A DNA stretch of 64,000 nucleotides from Marinifilaceae bacterium (GCA_017936285.1 JAGBFU010000054.1:17766-81765), one strand, 5' to 3'; shown: positions 15,758 to 25,846, counted from the first letter of the stretch. Numbers and translations: made by a program. Notes: a model not told the origin generated them from the sequence alone.

Positions 15758-16978
15758 TTAGCTTCTTAGCTTGCCGACAGAGTAGTGGGCAAGGCGAGCC
15801 TCGGCATATTGTTTTGTAATGTTGTATTTTTTCTTCTTTGTAGATGGCAACTCGAACATCAAGTCATTCATAATTACTTCGCAAATAGAGCGCAAACCAC
15901 GAGCTCCAAGGTTATACTCGACAGCCTTGTCAACAATAAAATCGAATACCTCGGGTTCGAATGTAAGCTCAATGCCATCCATCTCAAAGAGCTTTATGAA
16001 CTGGCGAATAATGGCATTCTTTGGTTCGGTAAGAATGTTTCTCAGGGTATCGCGACTAAGTGGCTCCAGATATGTGAGCACCGGCAAACGACCAATAATT
16101 TCGGGAATCAAACCGAAACTCTTTAAGTCTTGTGGTGCAATATATTGTAGCAGATTATTGCGGTCAATCTTCTCTACTTCACGAATTGCAGTAAAACCTA
16201 CAACCTGTGAATTCATGCGTGCTGCAATCTTCTTCTCAATGCCATCGAAAGCTCCTCCGCAGATGAACAGAATGTTTTTGGTGTCAACAGCAATCATCTT
16301 TTGGTCTGGGTGCTTTCTACCTCCCTGAGGTGGAACATTTACAATCGAGCCCTCCAAAAGTTTCAACAAGCCCTGTTGTACGCCCTCGCCACTAACATCG
16401 CGAGTGATAGATGGGTTGTCGCCTTTACGGGCAATCTTGTCAATCTCGTCAATAAAGACAATTCCTCGCTCGGCAGCCTTGACGTCGTAGTCAGAGGCCT
16501 GAAGCAGGCGTGTAAGGATTGACTCAATGTCCTCGCCCACATATCCTGCCTCGGTAAGAACTGTCGCATCGACAATGGCGAATGGAACGTTAAGCATTTT
16601 GGCAATAGTCTTCGCCAAAAGTGTCTTTCCTGTTCCGGTGCGACCAACCATGATGATATTCGATTTTTCAATCTCAACATCGTTGTCGCCCTTCTCCTGT
16701 TTGATACGTTTGTAGTGGTTATATACAGCCACGGCAAGGTGCTTTTTGGCCTCGTCCTGACCAACTGCATATTGGTCCAGAAACTCCTTTATCTCAATAG
16801 GTTTCTTAATCTGAAGCTCCTTTGTTGCCTTTTGCTCCTCCTGCGCGAAAGCCTCTTTGGTTATAGAGTGGGCCTGCTCTGCACACTGGTCGCAAATAAA
16901 GCCGTTTATGCCTCCAATTAATAGCGCTACATCTTTGCGAGAGCGTCCGCAAAACGAGCATTTATCTGTCATCTTCAT
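15758..16978 (-). CDS. clpX: ATP-dependent Clp protease ATP-binding subunit ClpX
   Basis: 406 residues. The N-terminal zinc-binding domain has C7, C10, C29 and C32. The AAA+ module has Walker A GRTGTGKT, Walker [11 protein letters not shown], sensor-1 region (ILFICGGAF) and sensor-2 (LGARGLRSI). The tripeptide VGF in NSQVVGFTA sits where E. coli ClpX has the IGF loop that docks ClpP. It unfolds tagged substrates and feeds them to ClpP. It follows clpP by 11 nt in the same operon. Confidence 0.97.
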   Translation of the reverse strand: MKMTDKCSFCGRSRKDVALLIGGINGFICDQCAEQAHSITKEAFAQEEQKATKELQIKKPIEIKEFLDQYAVGQDEAKKHLAVAVYNHYKRIKQEKGDNDVEIEKSNIIMVGRTGTGKTLLAKTIAKMLNVPFAIVDATVLTEAGYVGEDIESILTRLLQASDYDVKAAERGIVFIDEIDKIARKGDNPSITRDVSGEGVQQGLLKLLEGSIVNVPPQGGRKHPDQKMIAVDTKNILFICGGAFDGIEKKIAARMNSQVVGFTAIREVEKIDRNNLLQYIAPQDLKSFGLIPEIIGRLPVLTYLEPLSRDTLRNILTEPKNAIIRQFIKLFEMDGIELTFEPEVFDFIVDKAVEYNLGARGLRSICEVIMNDLMFELPSTKKKKYNITKQYAEARLAHYSVGKLRS

Positions 16979-16989
16979 AGTTGCCTGTT

Positions 16990-17712
16990 TTATAAAATAA
17001 TTCCGCTCTCGGTTGTGTCGCTTTCTGCCTTTTTGTTTTCGCGAGTCAGAATGTTGTCAATCATTCCGTATGCTTTTGCCTCTGCCGATGTCATCCAGTA
17101 GTCGCGGTCAGAGTCCTTTTCAATCTGTTTGTAGCTCTTGCCTGTGTGTTCGGAGAGGATTGTGTATAGCTCCTTTTTCAATTTGCCAATCTCGCGGGCT
17201 GTTATCTCAATGTCCGAGGCTTGTCCTTGTGCACCTCCAAGAGGCTGGTGAATCATTGTGCGAGAGTGCTTTAATGCATAGCGCTTATCTTTTGCGCCGG
17301 CTGCCAAAAGTACGGCTCCCATCGATGCTGCCATTCCGGTGCAGATGGTTGATACATCGCAACTTATATATTGCATTGTGTCGTAAATACCCAAGCCTGC
17401 ATATACAGAACCTCCGGGAGTGTTCAAATATATTTGAATATCTCTTCCAGGATCTGCTGTCTGAAGGAAGAGTAATTGGGCCATCATGATGTTTGCAACA
17501 GTATCATCGATAGGGACTCCCAAAAATATGATTCTATCCATCATCAAGCGTGAGAATACATCCATGCTTGCTACATTCAAATTGCGCTCCTCAATAATAG
17601 TCGGCGAAATGTAATTATCGGTTATAGATTGGTATCTGTGTAGATTTAAACTGCTTATGCCCATCTGTTTTTGAGCAAAGAGTTTGAACTCATCATTCAT
17701 CTTCATACTCAT
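16990..17712 (-). CDS. clpP: ATP-dependent Clp protease proteolytic subunit
   Basis: 240 residues from ATG 17712. The frame is open further upstream, but that extension is AT-rich, unlike ClpP, and crosses the -7 box at 17740-17733, so the internal start is preferred. The catalytic triad is S130 (GMAASMG), H155 (MIHQP) and D204 (SDRDYWM). This is the tetradecameric serine peptidase partner of ClpX. The N-terminal leader of about 25 residues before the conserved core is somewhat longer than in E. coli. Confidence 0.95.
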   Translation of the reverse strand: MSMKMNDEFKLFAQKQMGISSLNLHRYQSITDNYISPTIIEERNLNVASMDVFSRLMMDRIIFLGVPIDDTVANIMMAQLLFLQTADPGRDIQIYLNTPGGSVYAGLGIYDTMQYISCDVSTICTGMAASMGAVLLAAGAKDKRYALKHSRTMIHQPLGGAQGQASDIEITAREIGKLKKELYTILSEHTGKSYKQIEKDSDRDYWMTSAEAKAYGMIDNILTRENKKAESDTTESGIIL

Positions 17713-17732
17713 TTTATTTAAATTTCCGCTTA

Positions 17733-17740
17733 CAAAGGTA
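17733..17740 (-). promoter_or_regulatory. -7 box of the clpPX operon
   Basis: TACCTTTG on the minus strand, about 21 nt before the chosen clpP start. No TTG at the correct distance, so a -7 match only. Confidence 0.5.
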
Positions 17741-17935
17741 CGAAAAATGGCATATCTACGATACTGATTAATTTTTTTTATTATTTTTGTGCTTTCAAAT
17801 GGAATTGCGACTATGAATTTGTTAATGAATAACAATAATATTATCTCAACTTCGGTCATGTCTGGCCGAACTATGTGTCGCACTATGATGACCCTTCGGG
17901 GGTAGGAGTAGTTTAGGCGAGTCTATGTGATTTGC

Positions 17936-17956
17936 GCTTGTGGATGCAAGCATTTT
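17936..17956 (+). other. Small hairpin with T run upstream of thrA (attenuator-like, weak)
   Basis: GCTTG-TGGATG-CAAGC followed by ATTTTT. The stem is only 5 bp, 80 nt before thrA. The rest of the 325-nt clpP-thrA gap shows no threonine- or isoleucine-rich leader peptide and no riboswitch I can recognise. Confidence 0.25.
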
Positions 17957-18037
17957 TCGAGAGTTAAAATCAAAGAGTTTATTTAAAATCGAATATAAAC
18001 CATAGGTGTGGTTTGCGATTACAATATATAGAAAATT

Positions 18038-20473
18038 ATGAAGGTATTAAAGTTTGGAGGAACCTCGGTTGGTTCTATAGATAGCATACTTAAAGTAAAA
18101 CAGATTGTTGAGAGTGAGAAGGAGCCGGTTATTGTGGTGGTCTCTGCATTGGGAGGTATAACCGATCAATTGATTAAGGTCTCTAATATGGCCGTTGCAG
18201 GTGGCGATGACTATTTGACACTCCTTGGTGATATTATCTGTCGTCATGAGACAATGGTTAAGGCTGTTATCCCTGCCGGTGAGCAGCAGACCAGAGTGTG
18301 GAAGCAGGTTAAGTCATTACTTGATGAGCTGTCAAATATCTTGCGCGGTGTATCGTTGTTGCAGGATTTGTCTCCAAAGACTACCGACATTATTTTGAGC
18401 TATGGCGAGAGAATCTCCTCAATAATAGTTGCCGAGTTGATAAATGCAAAGCATTACGATGCACGCAACTTTATCAAGACCGAGGTTAAGCATAATAAGC
18501 GAGGCCTCGCCAAAAAGCTTACAGAGCAACTTGTTTGCGAGACGTTCCGAGGTGCTCCTGAGCGCTGTTTGGTTCCCGGATTTATCTCAACCGATAAGGA
18601 GAGCGGAGTGATTACCAACCTTGGTCGTGGTGGTTCCGACTACACTGCATCGGTGATTGCTGCAGCTCTTGAGGCATCGGCTTTGGAGATTTGGACCGAC
18701 GTTGACGGATTTATGACAGCCGATCCGAAGGTTATTCAGGATGCCTATACGATTGACCAGTTGAGCTATGCCGAGGCTACAGAGTTGTGTAATTTTGGAG
18801 CTAAGGTTATCTACCCTCCGACTATCTACCCAGTGTGTTTGAAAAATATCCCTATCTGGGTAAAGAATACATTTAATCCTGAGGCACGTGGAACTGTTAT
18901 CAACAAGGAGAGCCACGGTGAGTCAACTCAGTTGATTAAGGGAATTTCATCGATTAATGATACCAGTCTTATTACCGTTCAGGGATTGGGAATGGTTGGC
19001 GTTGTAGGTGTGAACTATCGAATTTTCAAGGCGTTGACTGAACAGGGAATCAGTGTGTTTATGGTGTCGCAGGCATCGTCGGAGAACAGTACAAGTATCG
19101 GTGTGAAGAATTCTGATGCAGAGGCAGCTTGTGAGGTGCTTGCCAATGAGTTCCATAAAGAGATTGAGCGAGGCGAGATTACTACAATTGCAGCCGAGAA
19201 TAATCTGGCTACTATTGCTATTGTGGGCGAGCGCATGAAACACTCTCCCGGATTGGCCGGAAAGTTGTTCGGAGCTTTGGGAAGAAATGGTATCAGTATT
19301 ATTGCTGTGGCTCAGGGAGCATCTGAGACCAATATCTCGTTTGTTGTTGAGTTGGCAGATTTGCGTAAATCATTGAATGTAATTCATGATGCATTCTTTC
19401 TCTCTGAGTATCAGGAGATGAATCTCTTCATTTGTGGAATTGGCACTGTAGGAGGAAGTTTGATTAAGCAGATTGCTCATCAGCAGGAGGTGTTGAAGAA
19501 GCAGTTCCGTTTGAAGCTGAATGTTGTGGGAATCATGAATGGTCACTACGTGATGTTCGACAGAAACGGTTTGGAGCTGGAGGGTTACAAGGAGCGACTA
19601 ATCACTCAGGGTAAGCCAAGCTCTTTGCAGTTGATTCACGATGAGATTATCGGAATGAATATTTTCAACTCGGTATTTGTTGATTGTACTGCAAATGAGC
19701 ATGTCTCAATGTTGTATAAGGATTTCTTGAGCAATAATATTTCGGTTGTTACCGCCAATAAGATTGCAGCTTCGGGCAACTATGATAAGTATATGGAGTT
19801 GAAGTCTATTGCACGTCAGCGTGGTGTTAAGTTCCTATTCGAGACCAATGTGGGTGCAGGACTTCCAATCATCAATACTATCAACTCGTTGAAGTCGAGT
19901 GGCGATAAGATTCTTAAGTTGGAGGCGGTTTTGTCTGGAACGTTGAACTTTATATTCAATACAATCAGTGAAACAATTCCATTCAGCCAGACAGTGAAGA
20001 TGGCTAAGGAGCAGGGTTATGCCGAGCCGGATCCACGTATTGATTTGTGTGGAAAGGATGTGATGCGTAAGCTTGTTATTTTGAGCCGTGAGGCAGGCTA
20101 TACAATGGATATCGATGATATTGAGAAGCATCTGTTCCTGCCTGACTCATTCTTCGAGGGAACTCTTGATGAGTTCTGGCAGAATCTGCCATCGCTCGAT
20201 GCAGATTTTGAGGCAAAGCGCAAGGTGTTGGCAGAGAAGGGAATGTGCTGGCGTTTTGTGGCTAAACTAGAGGATGGAAAGGGTAGCGTAAGCCTTCAGG
20301 AGATTCCTGAGCACCACCCATTCTATGATTTGGAGGGAAGTAACAATATCATCTTGATAACTACCGAACGTTATAAGGAGTACCCAATGTTGATTCAGGG
20401 TTATGGTGCAGGAGCCGAAGTTACTGCTGCCGGAGTATTTGCTGATATTATCAGTATTGCCAACGTTCGATAG
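18038..20473 (+). CDS. thrA: Bifunctional aspartate kinase / homoserine dehydrogenase
   Basis: 811 residues, the usual length of ThrA. The aspartokinase domain begins MKVLKFGGTSVGS (1 to about 290) and contains TTDIILSYGER and GRGGSDYTAS. Two ACT regulatory domains follow (about 310-455). The homoserine dehydrogenase domain begins with a Gly-rich nucleotide-binding loop (LFICGIGTVGGSLI) near 460 and includes TANKIA and the SGTLNFIFN motif. It catalyses the first and third steps from aspartate to threonine and methionine. It heads a thrA-homoserine kinase candidate-thrC operon (4 nt gap to the next gene). Confidence 0.96.
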   Translation: MKVLKFGGTSVGSIDSILKVKQIVESEKEPVIVVVSALGGITDQLIKVSNMAVAGGDDYLTLLGDIICRHETMVKAVIPAGEQQTRVWKQVKSLLDELSNILRGVSLLQDLSPKTTDIILSYGERISSIIVAELINAKHYDARNFIKTEVKHNKRGLAKKLTEQLVCETFRGAPERCLVPGFISTDKESGVITNLGRGGSDYTASVIAAALEASALEIWTDVDGFMTADPKVIQDAYTIDQLSYAEATELCNFGAKVIYPPTIYPVCLKNIPIWVKNTFNPEARGTVINKESHGESTQLIKGISSINDTSLITVQGLGMVGVVGVNYRIFKALTEQGISVFMVSQASSENSTSIGVKNSDAEAACEVLANEFHKEIERGEITTIAAENNLATIAIVGERMKHSPGLAGKLFGALGRNGISIIAVAQGASETNISFVVELADLRKSLNVIHDAFFLSEYQEMNLFICGIGTVGGSLIKQIAHQQEVLKKQFRLKLNVVGIMNGHYVMFDRNGLELEGYKERLITQGKPSSLQLIHDEIIGMNIFNSVFVDCTANEHVSMLYKDFLSNNISVVTANKIAASGNYDKYMELKSIARQRGVKFLFETNVGAGLPIINTINSLKSSGDKILKLEAVLSGTLNFIFNTISETIPFSQTVKMAKEQGYAEPDPRIDLCGKDVMRKLVILSREAGYTMDIDDIEKHLFLPDSFFEGTLDEFWQNLPSLDADFEAKRKVLAEKGMCWRFVAKLEDGKGSVSLQEIPEHHPFYDLEGSNNIILITTERYKEYPMLIQGYGAGAEVTAAGVFADIISIANVR

Positions 20474-20477
20474 TGTT

Positions 20478-21686
20478 ATGAAAACCATAGTAATTTTGGG
20501 CGATGGCATGGCCGATAGGTCATGCCCGTCCCTGCATAATAAAACTTTGCTTCAATATGCCAATACTCCCAATATGGATAGGTTGGCGGAGTTGGGCAGA
20601 AGCGGTGAGCTGATAACCGTAGAGGAGGGCTTTCACCCCGGAAGCGAGGTTGCGAATATGTCTGTTCTTGGATATGATTTACCTATGGTCTATGAGGGGC
20701 GAGGAGTGCTTGAAGCTGCAAGTATCGGTGTAGATTTAAAACCCGGTCAGATGGCAATGCGCTGCAATCTGGTCTCGATTGATGGCGAGATTCTGAAAAA
20801 CCACTCTGCGGGCCATATTACAACTGCCGATGCCGACATATTGATAAAATATCTGGAGGAGAAGTTAGGGGGTAATGGAGTTCATCTCTATACAGGGGTC
20901 TCATATCGCCACCTATTGGTAGTTGATAATGCAGATAAACGTATTGAGTGCGTTCCTCCTCACGATGTTCCTTTGCAACCGTGGAGACCGCTTTTGGTTA
21001 AGGCATTGGTTCCTGAGGCTCAGCCTACTGCTGATTTGCTCAATGGATTGATATTCAAATCACAGGAGTTGTTAAGTGAGCATCCTTTGAATATTGCGAG
21101 AGCTGCAGCAGGAGGAGATATGGCCAACTCGATATGGCCTTGGTCGCCCGGTTATAGACCAAAGATGGAGCCTCTTTCGGCCAGATTTCCGCAAATTAAG
21201 AGTGGAGCGGTAATCACCGCAGTAGATTTGATACGTGGGATTGGCAAATATGCGGGCTTGCAGGTGATTGATGTTGAGGGTGCAACCGGATTGTATGATA
21301 CCAATTACGAGAATAAAGTAAAGGCTGCGCTTGAAGCGTTGAGGTGTAACGATTTTGTCTATCTCCACATTGAGGCGAGCGACGAGGCGGGACACGAGGG
21401 CGATATTGATTTGAAGCTAAGAACAATAGAGGATTTGGATTCCAGGGTAGTGGGGCCGATTATGAATCAGGTTATGAGTTGGGACGAGCCTGTGGCAATA
21501 GCGGTATTGCCTGACCATCCAACACCATGCGATATCAGAACCCATACTGCCGATGCAGTCCCATTTGTGATATATAAACCGGGTGTTGACCCCGATACCG
21601 TAACCCAATACAACGAGATTGCTGCTAAGCAGGGAGCATACGGAGTGTTACGTAAGGATCAATTTATTAATGAGTTAATGTTATGA
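20478..21686 (+). CDS. Phosphoglycerate-mutase-like protein, proposed homoserine kinase
   Basis: 402 residues from the ATG at 20478; a longer frame would run back through the end of thrA. It belongs to the alkaline-phosphatase superfamily, ApgM-like branch: metal site D9-G10 (ILGDGMADR), catalytic Ser in GSEVANMSVLGYD (S62), and the later metal motifs DEAGHEGD and LPDHPTPCDIRTHT. A subgroup of this family has been proposed, from gene context, to be the homoserine kinase of bacteria without ThrB. Here it is exactly between thrA and thrC, overlaps thrC by 4 nt, and no GHMP-type ThrB is present in the operon. A glycolytic mutase role is the alternative but fits the context poorly. Confidence 0.85.
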   Translation: MKTIVILGDGMADRSCPSLHNKTLLQYANTPNMDRLAELGRSGELITVEEGFHPGSEVANMSVLGYDLPMVYEGRGVLEAASIGVDLKPGQMAMRCNLVSIDGEILKNHSAGHITTADADILIKYLEEKLGGNGVHLYTGVSYRHLLVVDNADKRIECVPPHDVPLQPWRPLLVKALVPEAQPTADLLNGLIFKSQELLSEHPLNIARAAAGGDMANSIWPWSPGYRPKMEPLSARFPQIKSGAVITAVDLIRGIGKYAGLQVIDVEGATGLYDTNYENKVKAALEALRCNDFVYLHIEASDEAGHEGDIDLKLRTIEDLDSRVVGPIMNQVMSWDEPVAIAVLPDHPTPCDIRTHTADAVPFVIYKPGVDPDTVTQYNEIAAKQGAYGVLRKDQFINELML

Positions 21687-22981
21687 ACTACTATAGTACA
21701 AACCATAATGCTGCGATAGCCACTCTTGAGGAGGCTGTTGTTCGAGGCCTCGCTCCCGATAGGGGATTGTATATGCCTGAGCAGATTAAGCAGTTACCAA
21801 AAGAGTTTTTCGATGAGTTACCTGAACTCTCATTTCAGGAGCTTTCATATAGAGTTGCCGATGCCTTTTTTGGCGAGGATATTCCTGCCGAGACCTTGAA
21901 GCAGATTGTTTACGATACTCTGAGTTTTGATGCTCCGGTAGTTAATGTAAATGGGGCAATCAACACTCTTGAGCTTTTCCATGGCCCTACACTTGCATTC
22001 AAGGATGTTGGAGCTCGCTTTATGGCGCGAATGTTGGGCTACTTCATTAAGCGCGAGGGTAAAGAGCAGGTGAATGTATTGGTAGCAACATCGGGTGATA
22101 CCGGAAGTGCTGTGGCAAATGGCTTTTTGGGAGTTGATGGAATCCATGTATATGTCTTGTATCCAAAGGGTAAGGTGAGCGAGATTCAGGAGAAGCAGTT
22201 TACAACTCTTGGTAAGAATATCACTGCAATCGAGGTTGATGGAGTGTTTGATGATTGTCAGGCATTGGTCAAGAGTGCATTCATGGATAAGGAGTTGAAC
22301 GAGAAGCATGTGCTTACATCGGCAAACTCGATTAATGTGGCCCGTTTTATGCCTCAGGCCTTCTACTACTTCTATGCCTACGGACAGTTGCGTAAGGCCG
22401 GTTGCACCAATGATATTGTGGCTTGTGTTCCAAGCGGAAACTTCGGAAATATTACAGCAGGTTTGATAGCTAAACGTATGGGCTTGCCTATCAAACGTTT
22501 TGTTGCTGCAAACAATAGAAACGATGTCTTCTATAACTACATAAAGAGCGGAGTATATACACCAATGGCATCAATTCAGACCATTGCCAATGCTATGGAT
22601 GTGGGTGCTCCAAGTAACTTTGCCCGAATATTGGATATGTATGGAGAGTCGCACTCGGAGATTTGCAAAGAGATGAGTGCATATACATATAGTGATGATG
22701 AGATTCGTTCTGCAATAAAAAGGGTAAACTCAGAGTGTGGTTATCTGCTTGATCCTCATGGAGCTTGTGGCTATATGGCTTTGGAGCAGGATTTGAAGGA
22801 GGGCGAGACTGGTTTCTTCCTCGAGACAGCCCATCCGGCAAAGTTTAAAGATGTTGTAGAGGGGGTAATCGGAACAAATATTGAGATTCCTGCAAAGTTG
22901 GCTGCCTTTATGGCCGGTGAGAAGCAGAGTATTCCAATGAGCAGAGAGTTTGCAGATTTTAAGGCATTTCTTATGAAGTAG
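21683..22981 (+). CDS. thrC: Threonine synthase
   Basis: 432 residues. PLP-dependent fold type II enzyme converting O-phosphohomoserine to threonine. The Schiff-base lysine is K107 in GPTLAFKDVGARF, and a typical N-terminus (MNYYSTNHNAAIATLEEAVVRG, given only in part here) and SGDTGSAVANGF cofactor loop are present. The start overlaps the preceding gene (ATGA), so translation is coupled. It completes the threonine branch begun by thrA. Confidence 0.96.
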   Translation: MNYYSTNHNAAIATLEEAVVRGLAPDRGLYMPEQIKQLPKEFFDELPELSFQELSYRVADAFFGEDIPAETLKQIVYDTLSFDAPVVNVNGAINTLELFHGPTLAFKDVGARFMARMLGYFIKREGKEQVNVLVATSGDTGSAVANGFLGVDGIHVYVLYPKGKVSEIQEKQFTTLGKNITAIEVDGVFDDCQALVKSAFMDKELNEKHVLTSANSINVARFMPQAFYYFYAYGQLRKAGCTNDIVACVPSGNFGNITAGLIAKRMGLPIKRFVAANNRNDVFYNYIKSGVYTPMASIQTIANAMDVGAPSNFARILDMYGESHSEICKEMSAYTYSDDEIRSAIKRVNSECGYLLDPHGACGYMALEQDLKEGETGFFLETAHPAKFKDVVEGVIGTNIEIPAKLAAFMAGEKQSIPMSREFADFKAFLMK

Positions 22982-23001
22982 AAACAATAACAACAAATGA
23001 T

Positions 23002-25314
23002 ATGAGAAGAGTTTTGACAATCTTGGTTGCAATTTTTGCTACTGTTCAGGTGGCAGTTGCGCAGTACCCCATTGAGAGTAATCAGGCGGTGGTTCCTTTG
23101 AAGGCTTTGTCTTTCGATTATGATGAGGTGCGTCTGTTGGATGGCCCATTCAAGAGTGCAATGGAGGTGAATCAGCAGTGGTTGAAAAATGCCGATGAGA
23201 AACGTTTTTTGCACAACTTCCGTGTAACTGCAGGTTTAAAGACCGATGCAACTGCATTCGAGGGGTGGGAGGCTTTGGATATTGAGTTGCGAGGCCACAC
23301 TTTGGGACACCTTCTCTCTGCATACGCACTTATGTATGCCACAACCGGCGATGAGTTCTATAAGGAGAAGAGTGCACGTTTTGTAGCAGGATTGGCTGAG
23401 TGTCAGGAGGCTCTTGGTACATCTGGCTATTTGAGCGCATTCCCCGAGAAACTTATCGACAGAGCTATCGAGGGTAAACAGGTTTGGGCACCATGGTACA
23501 CTCTTCACAAGATATATCAGGGTATGCTGGATCAATATCTTATCTGTGGCAATGAGCAGGCTTTTGAGGTGTTGAAAAAGATGTGCGATTGGGCATACGC
23601 CAAGTTGAGCCCCCTTACCAAAGAGGAGTTGAACAGAATGTTGTTGAACGAGTTTGGCGGAATGGAGGAGACTATGTACAACGTATATGCAGTTACAGGT
23701 GATACCCGCCACAAAGATTTGGCATATATGTTCCGTGATTATAAGATTTTCGACCCTCTTACACGTCGCGAGGATAAGTTGGGAGGAAACCATGCCAATA
23801 CTCAGATTCCAAAGGCAATCGGTGAGGCACGCGGTTATGAGGTTACCGGAGATACAAGCGAGCAGGGAGTGGCAAAATTCTTCTGGGAGACTGTTTTGAA
23901 AAACCACACCTATGTTACCGGTGGTAATAGTGATAGTGAGTATTTTGGCGAGGCAGGAAAGTTAAGTACCCGTCTTGGTCAGAACACTACCGAAACCTGT
24001 AATACGTACAATATGTTGAAATTGACCCGCCACATGTTTTTGTGGGAGGCCTCGCCCAAATATGCTGAGTATTATGAGCGAGCACTGTTTAACCATATCT
24101 TGTCATCGCAAGATCCGGTAACGGGTGGTGTTACCTATTTCCATACACTGCATCCGGGTAGTGCAAAGGATTTTAACCGTCCTTTCCACGATTTTACCTG
24201 TTGTTGCGGAACTGCATACGAGAGCCATTCAAAGTATGGCGAGGCTATCTACTATAAGAGTGCAGATGAGAAGGGTATCTATGTGAATCTCTTTATCGCT
24301 TCGGAGTTGAATTGGGAGGCGAAGGGCTTTGGATTGAAACAGGAGACAAATTTCCCGGATATCTCATCGACAAAGTTGACAGTGAAAGCGGAGCGACCAA
24401 CAAACCTGACAATCTATATGCGTTATCCAAAGTGGGCAGTAGATGGAATTACAGTTAAGGTTAATGGTAAAAAGGTGGCTGTCAAGGGTAAGCCGGGAAG
24501 CTATGTTGCAATCAACAGAACCTGGAAGAGCGGTGATGTGATTGAGTCTATAATGCCAATGTCGCTTCATGCTGAGTATATGCCTGATAATAAGCAGATA
24601 GGTGCAATTCTATATGGCCCGATTGTTTTGGCTGCCGAGCTTGGTAAGGAGCAGATTGACGAGACTTTTGGAGTGCCTGTCTTTGTAAATGTACCTAAAA
24701 AACTTACCGATTGGGTTAAGCCTGTCGAGGGCAAATCAATGACCTTTAAGACCGTTGGTGTCGGTCGTCCGAACGAGGCTTTGTTGAGCCCGCTATTCAG
24801 AATTAACGATCAGCGTTATGCTGTATATTTTGACTTCTTCACCGAGAAGGATTGGACAAACAAGCAGGAGGAGTATAAACGTAAATTGGCTGAAGAGAAG
24901 GCAATTGCAGATAGAACTATCGATTGGATTGGAGTAGGAGAGTCGCAATCCGAGCGAGACCACAATGTTGAGAGTATGGTTAGTTATATCTATCAACAGG
25001 GTGGAAAGATGGGACGCGATGTTCGTATCGATGGTTATATCCGTTACGATGTTAAGGTTAACCCAAATGGTAAAAATGAGTTGATGTTGACCTATTGGGG
25101 AGGTGATACCGATGTTGATTACAGAATCTACATTGATGGTAAGGAGGCTCTTTATGTGAAGATGGTGGAGCTTGCTCCTGCTGGTCAGTTTGCGAACCAC
25201 TTCTTTGAGTTGCCCGAGGAGTTGACTAAAGGTAAGGAGCGCGTTGAGTTACGTTTCGTTCCAATTACCCGCTCAGCACCAACTTATGGGATTAGAATTT
25301 TAAATAGGAAATAG
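23002..25314 (+). CDS. Secreted glycoside hydrolase, GH127-type (beta-L-arabinofuranosidase family, DUF1680)
   Basis: 770 residues with a signal peptide (cleavage likely after VAVAQ). The (alpha/alpha)6-barrel domain carries the zinc/cysteine active site of the GH127 enzyme HypBA1: E331-T-C333 (TTETC), a Cys triplet at 400-402 (FTCCCGTAYESHSKY), and an upstream Glu (about E317 in FGEAGKL) aligning with the acid/base. Beta-sandwich domains follow. The family uses a cysteine nucleophile to release L-arabinofuranose or related sugars from plant glycans. The exact substrate and GH127 versus GH146 assignment are not certain. It starts 20 nt after thrC, an unexpected neighbour. Confidence 0.87.
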   Translation: MRRVLTILVAIFATVQVAVAQYPIESNQAVVPLKALSFDYDEVRLLDGPFKSAMEVNQQWLKNADEKRFLHNFRVTAGLKTDATAFEGWEALDIELRGHTLGHLLSAYALMYATTGDEFYKEKSARFVAGLAECQEALGTSGYLSAFPEKLIDRAIEGKQVWAPWYTLHKIYQGMLDQYLICGNEQAFEVLKKMCDWAYAKLSPLTKEELNRMLLNEFGGMEETMYNVYAVTGDTRHKDLAYMFRDYKIFDPLTRREDKLGGNHANTQIPKAIGEARGYEVTGDTSEQGVAKFFWETVLKNHTYVTGGNSDSEYFGEAGKLSTRLGQNTTETCNTYNMLKLTRHMFLWEASPKYAEYYERALFNHILSSQDPVTGGVTYFHTLHPGSAKDFNRPFHDFTCCCGTAYESHSKYGEAIYYKSADEKGIYVNLFIASELNWEAKGFGLKQETNFPDISSTKLTVKAERPTNLTIYMRYPKWAVDGITVKVNGKKVAVKGKPGSYVAINRTWKSGDVIESIMPMSLHAEYMPDNKQIGAILYGPIVLAAELGKEQIDETFGVPVFVNVPKKLTDWVKPVEGKSMTFKTVGVGRPNEALLSPLFRINDQRYAVYFDFFTEKDWTNKQEEYKRKLAEEKAIADRTIDWIGVGESQSERDHNVESMVSYIYQQGGKMGRDVRIDGYIRYDVKVNPNGKNELMLTYWGGDTDVDYRIYIDGKEALYVKMVELAPAGQFANHFFELPEELTKGKERVELRFVPITRSAPTYGIRILNRK

Positions 25315-25334
25315 GAATTCCTTATGATATAACT

Positions 25335-25838
25335 ATGAAGTATCAGGAGAGAGTTGATAAGGCTGTAGCTCTTTTTAAGGAGGGTTACAACTGTTCGCAG
25401 GCGGTGTGTGCCGCTTTTGCAGATATTTATGGATTGACTTTTGAGCAGGCTTTGAAGGTCTCTGCATCGTTTGGAGGTGGAATTGGCCGAATGAGAATGG
25501 TTTGCGGAGCAGCAAGCGGAATGTTCCTTTTGGCAGGTTTGGAGTGTGGATCTGCAGATCCTAAGGATGCTGAAGCCAAAGGTGCAAATTACAAGGTAGT
25601 GCAACAGCTTGCAGCCGAGTTTGCCAAGCGCAATGGTTCATTGATTTGCGGAGAGTTGCTTGGTTTGGTAAAAAGAGGTGAGGGTTCAGACAATATAGCT
25701 GCGTGTGCAAATGCAACCAATGCGGTTTTGAATCCCAATCCCGAGGCAAGAACCGAGGAGTATTATAAGAAACGCCCCTGTTCGAAGATGGTTGAAGAGG
25801 GAGCAAGAATTTTTGCCGAGTATCTTGAAAGAGGATAG
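25335..25838 (+). CDS. C_GCAxxG_C_C family protein (putative redox/metal protein)
   Basis: 167 residues, soluble. It matches the Cys pattern that names the family: C20-x4-C25, VCGAASG with C57, C71, then LICGELLG, a CANAT segment and the C-terminal KRPCSKMV. Conserved paired cysteines suggest metal or Fe-S binding or disulfide chemistry; no enzymatic activity is established as far as I know. It lies 20 nt after the GH127 gene and 8 nt before the ECF sigma gene. Confidence 0.85.
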   Translation: MKYQERVDKAVALFKEGYNCSQAVCAAFADIYGLTFEQALKVSASFGGGIGRMRMVCGAASGMFLLAGLECGSADPKDAEAKGANYKVVQQLAAEFAKRNGSLICGELLGLVKRGEGSDNIAACANATNAVLNPNPEARTEEYYKKRPCSKMVEEGARIFAEYLERG

Positions 25839-25846
25839 AGTTGTGT

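Noticed and set aside
17713..17883. Extended ClpP N-terminus of 57 residues
   Set aside because: The extension is AT-rich, unlike ClpP, and contains the -7 box, so it lies upstream of transcription start.
17881..17920. Possible threonine leader peptide upstream of thrA (short ATG frame ending at TAG)
   Set aside because: Only six codons with a single Thr and no strong attenuator nearby, so no support for leader-peptide attenuation.
20403..20477. Upstream extension of the homoserine kinase candidate
   Set aside because: It would overlap thrA by 71 nt and adds residues before the conserved family start (MKTIVILGDG).
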